Assembly (NCBI GenBank): GCA_910579505.1
Contig: CAJTTZ010000002.1
Span: 124,001 to 188,000, forward strand
Source: an uncultured Lachnospiraceae bacterium
GTDB taxonomy: Bacteria; Bacillota; Clostridia; Lachnospirales; Lachnospiraceae
Reading direction: 5' to 3'
Length of the DNA: 64,000 nt
Shown here: piece by piece, positions 44,712 through 52,832 of the stretch
How positions within the stretch are numbered: position 1 is the stretch's first letter
How the letters are laid out: the number at the start of each line of letters is the position of its first letter
Notes under the pieces: model-generated
What the model saw: only the letters and a program-made list of their open reading frames with translations
Told to the model about the DNA's origin: nothing
Database searches by the model: none
Translations under genes and position numbers: made by a program

Positions 44712-46328
44712 TTACGGCAGCGCTCTCACCGCCCCACGTACCTTGAGTACCGCAGATGACGCTACACTAAGCTCATCCACACCGATCTTCAAAAACCACT
44801 CCGTCAGTTCCGTATCGGCGCCAAGCTCTCCGCAGATACCTACCCAGATGCCCGCCTCATGGGCATTCTTCACAGTCATCTCGATGAGCCGCAGCAACGC
44901 CTCATGGTGGGTATCGCAAATTCCTTCCAGCTTCTGGTTCTGTCTATCCACCGCCAGCGTATACTGTGTCAGATCGTTGGTTCCTATACTGAAAAAGTCC
45001 ACTTCCTTCGCCAGCTTATCGGAAATCACAGCCGCCGCCGGCGTCTCGATCATAATGCCAAGCTCTGCTTCCCCAACAGGATAGCCTTCCTTTGTAAGCT
45101 CCTCCTTCACCATCTCCACGATCTGCCTGATCCGCTTCACCTCGTCCACAGATATAATCATGGGGAACATGATGGCAAGTTTCCCGTGTGCCGCTGCGCG
45201 GTAAAGGGCCCGAAGCTGGGTGATGAATATCTCCTCACGGTCCAGACAGATACGGATCGCCCGGTAGCCGAGCGCCGGGTTTTCCTCCGGCTCCAGTCCG
45301 AAATAATCCACTTTCTTATCCGCCCCGATATCCAGCGTGCGGATCACGACTTTCTTTCCTTCCATCTTCTCAAGGACAGCCTTATAGCTCGTATACTGTT
45401 CCTCCTCCGACGGGAAAGTGGTTCTGCCCAGATAGAGGAACTCGCTCCTGAAAAGCCCGATTCCTCCGGCATCAGCCGCGCATGCCATGTCGGCGTCCGC
45501 CACATTGCCGATATTCGCGAAGACGTCTATCCGTTTCCCGCTCTTGGTGACATTGTCCTGCCCTTTCAGTTTCTCGAGCGCTTCTAAATCCGCCACCCAC
45601 TGGTTTTTCCGCACAACCTTTTCGGAAAGGATCTCCTCCTCAGGCTCCACCAGAAACTCACCCTCGAACCCGTCCACCACGCAGGTCCTGCCGTGCAGTT
45701 CCTCCGAAAGGTCAATGTTCACGTTCACCAGAGCCGGCAGATTCATGCTTCTCGCCAGTATCGCTGTGTGGGAATTTGCCGATCCTTTCACTGTCACAAA
45801 TCCAAGGATTTTCTTTTTGTCGAGCTTCACCGTCTCACTGGGCGTCAGATCCTCCGCCACCAGAACCACTGGCTCATCCGAGTTGATCTCCTCCTCCGGC
45901 AGATCCAGAAGAACGCGGATCACTCTCTGGGAGATATCCCGTATATCCGCCGCACGCCCTCTCATGTACTCGTCGTCCATCGCCGCGAACAGCTCGGCAA
46001 ACTGCGTTCCCGCCTGATCTACCGCGTACACTGCATTGTAACCGTTCTCAATCTCCCCCGCGGCAGTATCCAGATAGTCCTCGTCTTCCAGAAGCATCCT
46101 GTGTACGTCAAAGATAGCGGCGTGATCCTCTCCCACGTTCTGCAGAGCCTCGTCATAGAGTCTCGTAAGCTGTGCCTTCGCGCGGTCCACGGCGGCGAAT
46201 AACCGTTCCTTCTCAGCCGCCGTATCAGGCACCTTCTCAGCCGTCACCTGAATTTCTACTTTTTGATAAAGGTATACCCTTCCTATGGCAATTCCCCTCA
46301 TCACGCTTTTTCCAATATATCTTTCCAT
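44712..46328 (-). CDS. ptsI: PTS enzyme I
   Basis: 538 residues. Phosphohistidine His187 lies in KGSANSHTAILARSMNLPAL; the PEP-binding barrel has GLFRSEFLYLGR, the catalytic loop FFSIGTNDLTQYTLA and Cys in WVGICGELG. It passes phosphate from PEP to HPr. It is slightly shorter than the usual 570 residues because the C-terminus ends soon after the barrel. SD GGGAGG upstream. Confidence 0.96.
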   Translation of the reverse strand: MERYIGKSVMRGIAIGRVYLYQKVEIQVTAEKVPDTAAEKERLFAAVDRAKAQLTRLYDEALQNVGEDHAAIFDVHRMLLEDEDYLDTAAGEIENGYNAVYAVDQAGTQFAELFAAMDDEYMRGRAADIRDISQRVIRVLLDLPEEEINSDEPVVLVAEDLTPSETVKLDKKKILGFVTVKGSANSHTAILARSMNLPALVNVNIDLSEELHGRTCVVDGFEGEFLVEPEEEILSEKVVRKNQWVADLEALEKLKGQDNVTKSGKRIDVFANIGNVADADMACAADAGGIGLFRSEFLYLGRTTFPSEEEQYTSYKAVLEKMEGKKVVIRTLDIGADKKVDYFGLEPEENPALGYRAIRICLDREEIFITQLRALYRAAAHGKLAIMFPMIISVDEVKRIRQIVEMVKEELTKEGYPVGEAELGIMIETPAAAVISDKLAKEVDFFSIGTNDLTQYTLAVDRQNQKLEGICDTHHEALLRLIEMTVKNAHEAGIWVGICGELGADTELTEWFLKIGVDELSVASSAVLKVRGAVRALP

Positions 46329-46352
46329 TCAAACCTCCCCCGAAAACCGAAG

Positions 46353-46853
46353 TCAATCTTTTCTTTTTATGATATTTATAATAACATTCCCAGCCGTCAC
46401 CTGACTGCTCCTTGCCATCCCGATCTCCGAAAATTCTTCCGAGTTGCAGATCACAACAGGTGTGATAATGTCAAATCCTTCGGCTTTGATCTGTTCCAGA
46501 TCGGCTTCCAGAAGCAGGTCACCCTTTTTCACCTGCTGGCCTTCCTCCGCATGGATGGTAAAATGTTTCCCATTCAGCTTCACTGTGTCCAGCCCGATAT
46601 GCAGAAGTACTTCCACCCCATCCGAAGAGGTGAGCGCCACCGCATGCCCGGTGGGAAATACTGTGGTGACCGTACCGTCAACGGGGGATACAAACTGATT
46701 TTCCGAGGGAATGACCGCCGCTCCCTGCCCCAGGATCTCATCGGAAAAGGTTGGGTCACTCACTTCACTGAGCGGAACAAGCTTTCCCGCCACCGGAGAA
46801 ACGACCTGCATCCTCTCTTCCTTTGTTCCAAAAATACCTTTTAAAAGTCCCAT
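46353..46853 (-). CDS. crr: PTS EIIA, glucose family
   Basis: 166 residues. The two active-site His are in TGHAVALTSSDG (His70) and VEVLLHIGLDTV (His85, the phosphorylated one). It receives phosphate from HPr and gives it to the EIIB of NagE. First gene of the operon. SD AAAGGAG upstream. Confidence 0.95.
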   Translation of the reverse strand: MGLLKGIFGTKEERMQVVSPVAGKLVPLSEVSDPTFSDEILGQGAAVIPSENQFVSPVDGTVTTVFPTGHAVALTSSDGVEVLLHIGLDTVKLNGKHFTIHAEEGQQVKKGDLLLEADLEQIKAEGFDIITPVVICNSEEFSEIGMARSSQVTAGNVIINIIKRKD

Positions 46854-47060
46854 GCCGCGCTCTCCTTTCTAATAAAAAAGCCGGGCAGCCACGCGCGCCC
46901 GATTGTTAAAGCCCCGCGTTCCCATCTATAAACTATGCGTCTGCCATTTTTGCAATATATACAATATACAGAACGCGAAAGCCCATTCCTTTTTTGCACT
47001 TTTGTCAATTATTCTTCTGTACGTTTCTACTACTATAGCATTTTAAACAATTTGTGTCAA
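46854..47060 (-). promoter_or_regulatory. Promoter and leader of the PTS operon
   Basis: The minus strand has TTGACA (47060-47055), a 17-bp spacer and TATAGT (47037-47032), a near-consensus SigA promoter. The leader of about 170 nt can form a stem CGCGTTC/GAACGCG and then the terminator hairpin at 46874-46901 just before the crr SD. This layout suggests conditional antitermination, possibly by a BglG/LicT-type protein, though no antiterminator gene is in the window. Confidence 0.75.
46874..46901 (-). terminator. Leader terminator before crr
   Basis: CGGGC (46901-46897 on the minus strand) pairs with GCCCG (46886-46882); GC then a run of six T follow. It lies between the promoter and crr, so it must be read through for the operon to be expressed. 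Confidence 0.75.
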
Positions 47061-47316
47061 CAATATAAAATATTTGTCGCCCTTTTGCCTTTATTCACTT
47101 TATTTTTACCCCCTTTTTTGTGCATTTTAGACATTTTAATCTCGTTGTACATATTTTTCTAACAAAGTCAAGAAAAATCTGAAAATTTTTAGAAATATTT
47201 TTTTGTAAACCTCTTTACAAATCCATGGAAAAGACGAAATAATAGATATAAGAATAATCTGCTGTAAACACATATATGACATGGATGTCAACTACTAAGA
47301 CAAGGAGGGTACTGAC
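47061..47316. other. AT-rich divergent intergenic region
   Basis: Between the PTS promoter and the FliD-C-like gene. It must hold the promoter of that gene, but I do not see a convincing -35/-10 pair or a SigD-type site. A GGAGGG SD precedes the ATG at 47317. Confidence 0.4.
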
Positions 47317-48549
47317 ATGGGAATCAATTTAAACGGTTTAAATTCAGGAATGGCAGACACCTACTCTGCGCTGCTTGGCGGCTCGGGCGGCGGTGACAGC
47401 GCCGGCGGAATGGGTTCGCTGCTCAGCGATTATGCCGCTATCAAAAACGGCAGCTACGGTAAGATGATGAAGACTTACTACGCGAAACTGGAAAAGCAGG
47501 AGGCGGAGGAGTCAGGAAAAACCAGCTCGAATAAAGCGGGGAAAGTCAAGGACAACGCTTCCGCTTCCGCGGCGGCATCCCTTTACAGATCCGCTTCGGC
47601 TCTCGGTTCGTTAAACTATGACGACCGCAGCGAGAAAAACATCGACAAAATCACGGATTCCGTTTCCACTTTTGTCAAAGACTACAACAGCCTGATGAAG
47701 AGCGCGGCAAAGAGCGAGAACTCTACCGTTCAGAAGCAGGCAGAGTCCTTATACGACACTTACTATGCAAATTATAAGCTGTTTTCCAAAATCGGCATTA
47801 CCATGAATTCCGACAGGACGCTTTCCCTCGACAAGGATGCGCTTAAGAATACACTCGCGGACACGGAAAAGGGACATGGCGGTACCGTTAAGACACTTTT
47901 TAGCGGCGTTGGTTCTTTCGCGGATAAGGCCGCCGACAGGGCAAGCCAGATTTACAGGGCTGCAGGCGATGGCGAGGCAGTGACTTCCTCCAAGGCCAAA
48001 TACGCGGGTGTGGGCGGTTCTTCATCAAGCACCTCCTCCACGAAGGATAAAGACAAGGACAAAATTGTGACAGACGCTTCCACAGCCTCTGCCGCAAATG
48101 CGCTTTACAAGTCCATCGAGAACCTGGGCGCCACAGATATCACGAACGACAACAAGGAAAACGTCTACAAGGCATTTTCCGCTTTTATAAAAGACTATAA
48201 CGAGCTGATTAAAAACACCGACAAGAGTGCAAACAGCAACGTTGCCAACCAGGCATCTTATCTCAAGAATCTGGTAAGCAACAACAAGAGCGCGTTTTCC
48301 CGGATGGGCGTTACCGTAAATTCTGACAAGACCCTTTCTATCGACGAGGAGAAGTTTAAGGACTCGGATATGAGCAGTGTTAAGAATCTGTTTAGCGGCG
48401 CATACTCTTTTGCTGAGAAAATGACCGACAGGGTAAACACCATTTACCGCTACGCTACTCAGGGTGACGCCCTGAATAACAAGACCTACAACAACAACGG
48501 CGGCGTGAGTGTACCGACCACAGATTCCATACTGGATACGATAGTATAA
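47317..48549 (+). CDS. Protein with two FliD C-terminal-like repeats
   Basis: 410 residues, no signal peptide. Two copies of a module of about 130 residues are visible (about 80-205 and 250-385). Each has FVKDYNSLMK/FIKDYNELIK, then KIGITMNSDRTLSLDKDAL/RMGVTVNSDKTLSIDEEKF, then VKTLFSGVGSFADKAADR/VKNLFSGAYSFAEKMTDR. These match the D0-D1 return region of flagellar cap protein FliD. The Ser/Lys-rich linker separates the modules. No other flagellar gene is near. It may be an exported filament-related protein; the role is unknown. Confidence 0.7.
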   Translation: MGINLNGLNSGMADTYSALLGGSGGGDSAGGMGSLLSDYAAIKNGSYGKMMKTYYAKLEKQEAEESGKTSSNKAGKVKDNASASAAASLYRSASALGSLNYDDRSEKNIDKITDSVSTFVKDYNSLMKSAAKSENSTVQKQAESLYDTYYANYKLFSKIGITMNSDRTLSLDKDALKNTLADTEKGHGGTVKTLFSGVGSFADKAADRASQIYRAAGDGEAVTSSKAKYAGVGGSSSSTSSTKDKDKDKIVTDASTASAANALYKSIENLGATDITNDNKENVYKAFSAFIKDYNELIKNTDKSANSNVANQASYLKNLVSNNKSAFSRMGVTVNSDKTLSIDEEKFKDSDMSSVKNLFSGAYSFAEKMTDRVNTIYRYATQGDALNNKTYNNNGGVSVPTTDSILDTIV

Positions 48550-48575
48550 CAAATTGTGCTACACCCAGACAAACA

Positions 48576-48614
48576 AAAAAGACGGAGCCGGATAACCGGC
48601 TCCGCTTTATTTTT
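48576..48614. terminator. Bidirectional terminator
   Basis: CGGAGCCGG (48583-48591) pairs with CCGGCTCCG (48596-48604), loop ATAA, with A-run before and T-run after. It serves both the FliD-C-like gene and the converging sugar isomerase gene. Confidence 0.9.
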
Positions 48615-48634
48615 GCACATTTACTGTTTCTAAA

Positions 48635-50119
48635 TTATGCGAAAGGATTCTCTGTCGGATAAGGCAGGCTCTTCGGCTGGTTATAGCCGATCTCGCTCAC
48701 ATCCACACCGATATACTTGAACACTTCAAACAGCGCTTTGCCAAAGTGACCGAAAGCAACCGCGCCGTGGTGCGGGTAATTCTTCTCGATCAGCACATGA
48801 CGGTAGAATCTGCCCATCTCAGGAATAGCGAATACGCCGATGCCGCCAAAGGATCTGGTAGCCACAGGAAGAACCTCGCCCTCCGCCACATATGCGCGCA
48901 GGATGTTGTCAGCCGTGCTCTGCAGGCGGTAGAAGGTGATGTTGCCGGGAACGATATCGCCCTCGAGCGTACCCTGTGTCACTTCCTCAGGCAGGGATCT
49001 TGCCATAATCATCTGGTACTCCATGCTGCACTTGGACAGCTTCTTGGAACAGGTATTGCCGCAGTGGAAACCCATGAATGTATCGGTAAACTTATAATCA
49101 AACTTGCCCTCGATGGACTCTTTGTACATATCCTTCGGAACAGAGTTGTTGATGTCAAGCAGCGTTACGATATCATCGCTTACAGCTTCGCCGATGAACT
49201 CGCTTAAGCAGCCGTAGATATCCACTTCACAGGATACCGGAATGCCTCTGCCGGTCAGGCGGCTGTTCACAAAGCAGGGAACGAAGCCAAACTGTGTCTG
49301 GAATGCAGGCCAGCATTTTCCGGCAATCGCCACATACTCGCGATATCCCTTGTGCTCCTCGATCCAGTCAAGCAGTGTCAGCTCGTACTGCGCAAGCTTA
49401 GGCAGAATCTCGGGCTTGTTGTTGCCGTCGCCAAGCTCCGCTTCCATATCCTTCACTACGTCGGGAATACGGGGATCGTCCGCATGCTTATTGAACGCTT
49501 CGAACAGGTCAAGCTCAGAGTTCTCCTCAATCTCTATGCCGAGATTGTAAAGCTGCTTGATGGGCGCGTTACAGGCAAGGAAGTTGAGCGGTCTGGGCCC
49601 GAAAGATATAATCTTTAAGCTGGAGAGCGCCGCAACAGCACGGGCAATCGGAATAAACTCATGGATCATGTCAGCGCAGTCCTCAGCATCCCCAACAGGA
49701 TACTCCGGAATGTAAGCCTTTACATTTCTGAGCTTTAAGTTGTAGCTTGCATTGAGCATACCGCAGTAAGCGTCGCCGCGGCCCTGGATCAGATCGCCCT
49801 GGGACTCCTCTGCTGCAGCCACGAACATCTTGGGACCCTCGAAATGCTTTGCGAGCAGAGTCTCGGAAATTTCCGGGCCAAAGTTGCCAAGGTACACGCA
49901 GAGTGCGTTACATCCGTTGTCCTTGATATCCTTTAACGCGTTCACCATGTCGATCTCGCTCTCGATGATGCAGACAGGGCACTCGTAGATGTCCGCTGCG
50001 TCATACTTCTTAGCATAAGCCTCCACCAACGCCTTTCTTCTGTTAATCGCCAGAGACGCCGGGAAGCAGTCACGGCTTACCGCAACGATACCAATTTTTA
50101 CTTTCGGTAAATTGTTCAT
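48635..50119 (-). CDS. L-fucose/L-arabinose-type sugar isomerase
   Basis: 494 residues from the ATG at 50119 (GGAGG, 8 nt). The fold family is visible in KIGIVAVSRDCFPASLA, YLGNFGPEISETLLAK, CWPAFQTQFGFVPCFVNSRL (with SCEVDIYG) and the C-terminal HHGAVAFGHFGKALFEVF. These enzymes interconvert aldose and ketose with a metal ion. The sugar is uncertain because this subgroup is neither classic FucI nor AraA. Last gene of the xylulokinase operon, suggesting that its product feeds a ketopentose kinase. Confidence 0.82.
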   Translation of the reverse strand: MNNLPKVKIGIVAVSRDCFPASLAINRRKALVEAYAKKYDAADIYECPVCIIESEIDMVNALKDIKDNGCNALCVYLGNFGPEISETLLAKHFEGPKMFVAAAEESQGDLIQGRGDAYCGMLNASYNLKLRNVKAYIPEYPVGDAEDCADMIHEFIPIARAVAALSSLKIISFGPRPLNFLACNAPIKQLYNLGIEIEENSELDLFEAFNKHADDPRIPDVVKDMEAELGDGNNKPEILPKLAQYELTLLDWIEEHKGYREYVAIAGKCWPAFQTQFGFVPCFVNSRLTGRGIPVSCEVDIYGCLSEFIGEAVSDDIVTLLDINNSVPKDMYKESIEGKFDYKFTDTFMGFHCGNTCSKKLSKCSMEYQMIMARSLPEEVTQGTLEGDIVPGNITFYRLQSTADNILRAYVAEGEVLPVATRSFGGIGVFAIPEMGRFYRHVLIEKNYPHHGAVAFGHFGKALFEVFKYIGVDVSEIGYNQPKSLPYPTENPFA

Positions 50120-50327
50120 TTTATTTTCCTCCTTTAACCGGGTTGACCGGTATTTTACTATGAAAGTCCCGGACGGCGGCTGTGCGGACTGCATGCAGGA
50201 ACGTACAGACATCGGACGGGCAAGCCGGTACGCGCAAGTAGGTCGCCAGACCGGATTGCAAATATCGGCGGCGATTGCGAGAGCGCATAGCGCGCAGCAA
50301 TCGGCTTTCTATAACTATACTTGTGAA

Positions 50328-50951
50328 TTATTCACGAATGTCTAAATTTTTCCCTACCAGTCCGATATGCGCGCCCGCGTCAAGTCCGCCTTCCTCGTGA
50401 CCGATAAGCCACTTGTTCTGCGCCGTAATCAGGGAATCCTCCCATCCTTCGTGTTTCTCCTCAAGCGGATAGTTCGTCCCCGCCGGAAGCACGATACCAA
50501 CCTTAAAACCGCCGTCATCCGCACTGCAGGGCGCGTAGTGCAGGGTTGTCGCATAAAGTTCTACCGCCGTACCCGCCTCCACCAGAAATGCCTCCATCTT
50601 CGCGGTTTCATACTTGAAATCGTCCGTGATGTCCTGCTGCATGCCGACGATCAATACCGCATCCGTAGCCGCCACATTGATCTCGGAGCTCCTGTGATAC
50701 TCTATCGCATTGAGCTTATAGTTATGACCGTTGCAATAGCCCACCTCAATCGGCAGTTCACCGTAGGTTCTCCTCTGTAATGCCTTTGCCGCCTCCGTCT
50801 CCTCCAGCGCCTTGATGGACGGCTCGTAAGCCACACCGTCCGGCAGCGGCGTCTCTCTCTTGATCGCCTCTACGAGGTCCGTAAAGTCAATCCCCTGTAC
50901 AACCCTGCCATACTTGCGAAATGACGGGTCTGTCACTTTCTTAATCTCCAT
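50328..50951 (-). CDS. DUF4867 protein
   Basis: 207 residues, cupin-like composition (YCNGHNYKLNAIEYHRSSEINV, ELYATTLHYAPC) as in DUF4867. It lies between the xylulokinase and isomerase genes. A sugar mutarotase, lyase or isomerase role would fit but is unproven. SD GGAGG upstream. Confidence 0.78.
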   Translation of the reverse strand: MEIKKVTDPSFRKYGRVVQGIDFTDLVEAIKRETPLPDGVAYEPSIKALEETEAAKALQRRTYGELPIEVGYCNGHNYKLNAIEYHRSSEINVAATDAVLIVGMQQDITDDFKYETAKMEAFLVEAGTAVELYATTLHYAPCSADDGGFKVGIVLPAGTNYPLEEKHEGWEDSLITAQNKWLIGHEEGGLDAGAHIGLVGKNLDIRE

Positions 50952-50990
50952 GCTCTCCTGCTCCTCCCTATGTGATTTTATTTATCAGAC

Positions 50991-51085
50991 GGAGAATGCC
51001 CGTCTTATGGCATTCTCCCGCGTAAGATTTCGTACTTCTTAGCGAGACAGCCTCTGCCGCCGAGTTATAGAAGTACTTCTTACGC
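50991..51085 (-). repeat. Structured intergenic repeat, copy C
   Basis: Same layout as copies A and B. Hairpin 1: GAGAATGCC (50992-51000) with GGCATTCTC (51009-51017). Hairpin 2: GCGTAAGA (51020-51027) with TCTTACGC (51078-51085), GTACTTCT (51032-51039) with AGAAGTAC (51069-51076); the innermost stem is weaker here. It ends 2 bp from the xylulokinase stop codon. Confidence 0.85.
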
Positions 51086-51087
51086 TG

Positions 51088-52563
51088 CTAGTGAATTTTT
51101 TTAAACAGCTCCTTACAGGTCGGATAAATCTGCTTAAACTGCTGATATCTCTTCTCGTATTTCTCAACAAGCGAAGCTTCCGGCTCTACCGTGTCCACAA
51201 TCTTAACGATTCTTTCTGCCGCTTCCTCCACGTTCGCATACTCGCCGCAGGCAACCGCCGCCAGCATCGCGCCGCCCATGGCGGGGCCTTCCTCGCTCTC
51301 GATCACGTCCACTTTCAGGTTCATGATATTGGCGATCATCCGTTTCCACAGCGGGCTCTTCGCGCCGCCGCCGCAGATCTTCGTCCGCTCGATATGAATG
51401 CCGAGGGACTTCGCCACCTCCAGGGAATCTCTCAGCGCAAACGCCACACCCTCCAGTACCGCCTGGGTCATGTCCGCCCTCGTGGTGTCCATGGTCATGC
51501 CGATAAATGTGCCTCTCGCGTCGGGATCGTTGTGGGGAGAGCGCTCTCCCATCAGATAAGGCAGGAAATACACATGGTTCTCGCCAAGCTTATCGTCGGT
51601 GATCGCCTTCTGCTCGTCCGCGTATTTCTCCGTACCGATGATGTCATCCATCCACCACTTATTGCAGGACGCCGCGCTGAGCATGCATCCCATCAGATGA
51701 TAGTGCCCGTCCGCATGGGCAAAGGCATGAAGGGCGTTGAACTTATCCACCCCAAACTTGTCGGACGAGATGAAAATCGTGCCGCTGGTGCCGAGGGAGA
51801 TATTGCACATACCGTCTCCAACCGTGCCCGTACCTACGGCTGCCGCCGCGTTGTCGCCGCCGCCCGCCGCAACCTTCACATTCTCGGGAATGCCCAGCTC
51901 TTTTGCAATCTCCGGCAGCACGCATCCCACCGTCTCATAGCTTTCGTAAATCTTGGCAAGCTGCTCTTCCTTCACGCCGCAGATCTCGCACATCTCCTTG
52001 GACCAGCAGCGGTTCTTCACGTCAAACAGGAGCATGCCGGAAGCGTCGGAAACGTCCGTGCAGTGCACCCCTGTCAGTTTGTATGCGATATAGTCCTTCG
52101 GGAGCATGATCTTTTTGATCCTTGCGAAGTTCTCCGGCTCCTTATTTTTCACCCAGAGCACCTTCGGCGCTGTAAAGCCCGTAAAGGAAATGTTCGCCGT
52201 ATATTCGGACAGCTTATCTTTGCCGATCTCGTTATTTAAATAATCGCATTCCTCCGTAGTCCTGCCGTCATTCCAGAGAATCGCGGGACGGATCACCTCG
52301 TCCTTCTCATCCAGAATCACAAGCCCGTGCATCTGCCCGCCGAAACTGATGCCCGCAATCTGGCTCTTGTCCACACCGGCGATCAGCTCCTTAATCCCCG
52401 CGATGCTCTGCTCGTACCAGTCCTCCGGCTTCTGCTCAGACCATCCCGGATGCGGGAAATAAAGCGGATATTCCTTCGAAACGATATTGACAATCTTCCC
52501 GTTCCCCTCCATCAAAAGAAGCTTCACGGCACTTGTGCCCAAATCCACCCCAATATAAAGCAT
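51088..52563 (-). CDS. xylB: Xylulokinase
   Basis: 491 residues from the ATG at 52563 (GGAGGG). FGGY-kinase motifs: MLYIGVDLGTSAVKLLL at the N-terminus, ISFGGQMHGLV (diagnostic for xylulokinase), LWNDGRT, NISLGTSGTIF and the FGGY signature block around GAKSPLWKRMIANIMN. It phosphorylates D-xylulose or a related ketose. First gene of the operon with DUF4867 and isomerase genes. Structured repeat copy C lies directly after its stop. Confidence 0.93.
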   Translation of the reverse strand: MLYIGVDLGTSAVKLLLMEGNGKIVNIVSKEYPLYFPHPGWSEQKPEDWYEQSIAGIKELIAGVDKSQIAGISFGGQMHGLVILDEKDEVIRPAILWNDGRTTEECDYLNNEIGKDKLSEYTANISFTGFTAPKVLWVKNKEPENFARIKKIMLPKDYIAYKLTGVHCTDVSDASGMLLFDVKNRCWSKEMCEICGVKEEQLAKIYESYETVGCVLPEIAKELGIPENVKVAAGGGDNAAAAVGTGTVGDGMCNISLGTSGTIFISSDKFGVDKFNALHAFAHADGHYHLMGCMLSAASCNKWWMDDIIGTEKYADEQKAITDDKLGENHVYFLPYLMGERSPHNDPDARGTFIGMTMDTTRADMTQAVLEGVAFALRDSLEVAKSLGIHIERTKICGGGAKSPLWKRMIANIMNLKVDVIESEEGPAMGGAMLAAVACGEYANVEEAAERIVKIVDTVEPEASLVEKYEKRYQQFKQIYPTCKELFKKIH

Positions 52564-52700
52564 TTTTACCCTCCAATTCTTTCTGCTAAAATTTTCCGTG
52601 CCCGTGCACGATCCTTCTGTTTCCATGATAAGCTGTCCCGCCCATAAAAGCAATACCGTATATTTTTTTCGTAACTTTATACAAAATGCAGCCGAACGCA

Positions 52701-52729
52701 TTGTCTATTTCCACTTGATATGCTAAAGT
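52701..52729 (+). promoter_or_regulatory. Putative promoter of the LacI-family gene
   Basis: TTGTCT (52701-52706), 17-bp spacer, TAAAGT (52724-52729). Each box matches four of six consensus bases. The short structured repeat copy begins at the predicted transcription start. Confidence 0.5.
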
Positions 52730-52734
52730 GAAAA

Positions 52735-52790
52735 ACGCGAGAAGTACTTCTAAAGCTCAGCAGCTGACTTGGAAGCACTAAGTCTCGCGC
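52735..52790 (+). repeat. Structured repeat, short inverted copy D
   Basis: Matches hairpin 2 of copies A-C in opposite orientation and lacks hairpin 1. CGCGAGA (52736-52742) pairs with TCTCGCG (52783-52789); AGTACTTC faces GAAGCACT with one mismatch; the centre holds CAGCTG. It lies in the predicted 5' UTR of the LacI-family gene. Confidence 0.7.
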
Positions 52791-52832
52791 ACCGCTATCA
52801 GCGACAACAAACTAAGAAAAGGAAATCCCGCC

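Noticed and set aside
46932..46990. Possible 17-codon uORF (minus strand) in the PTS leader
   Set aside because: AAGGA is immediately next to its ATG, too close for an SD, and the peptide shows nothing recognisable.
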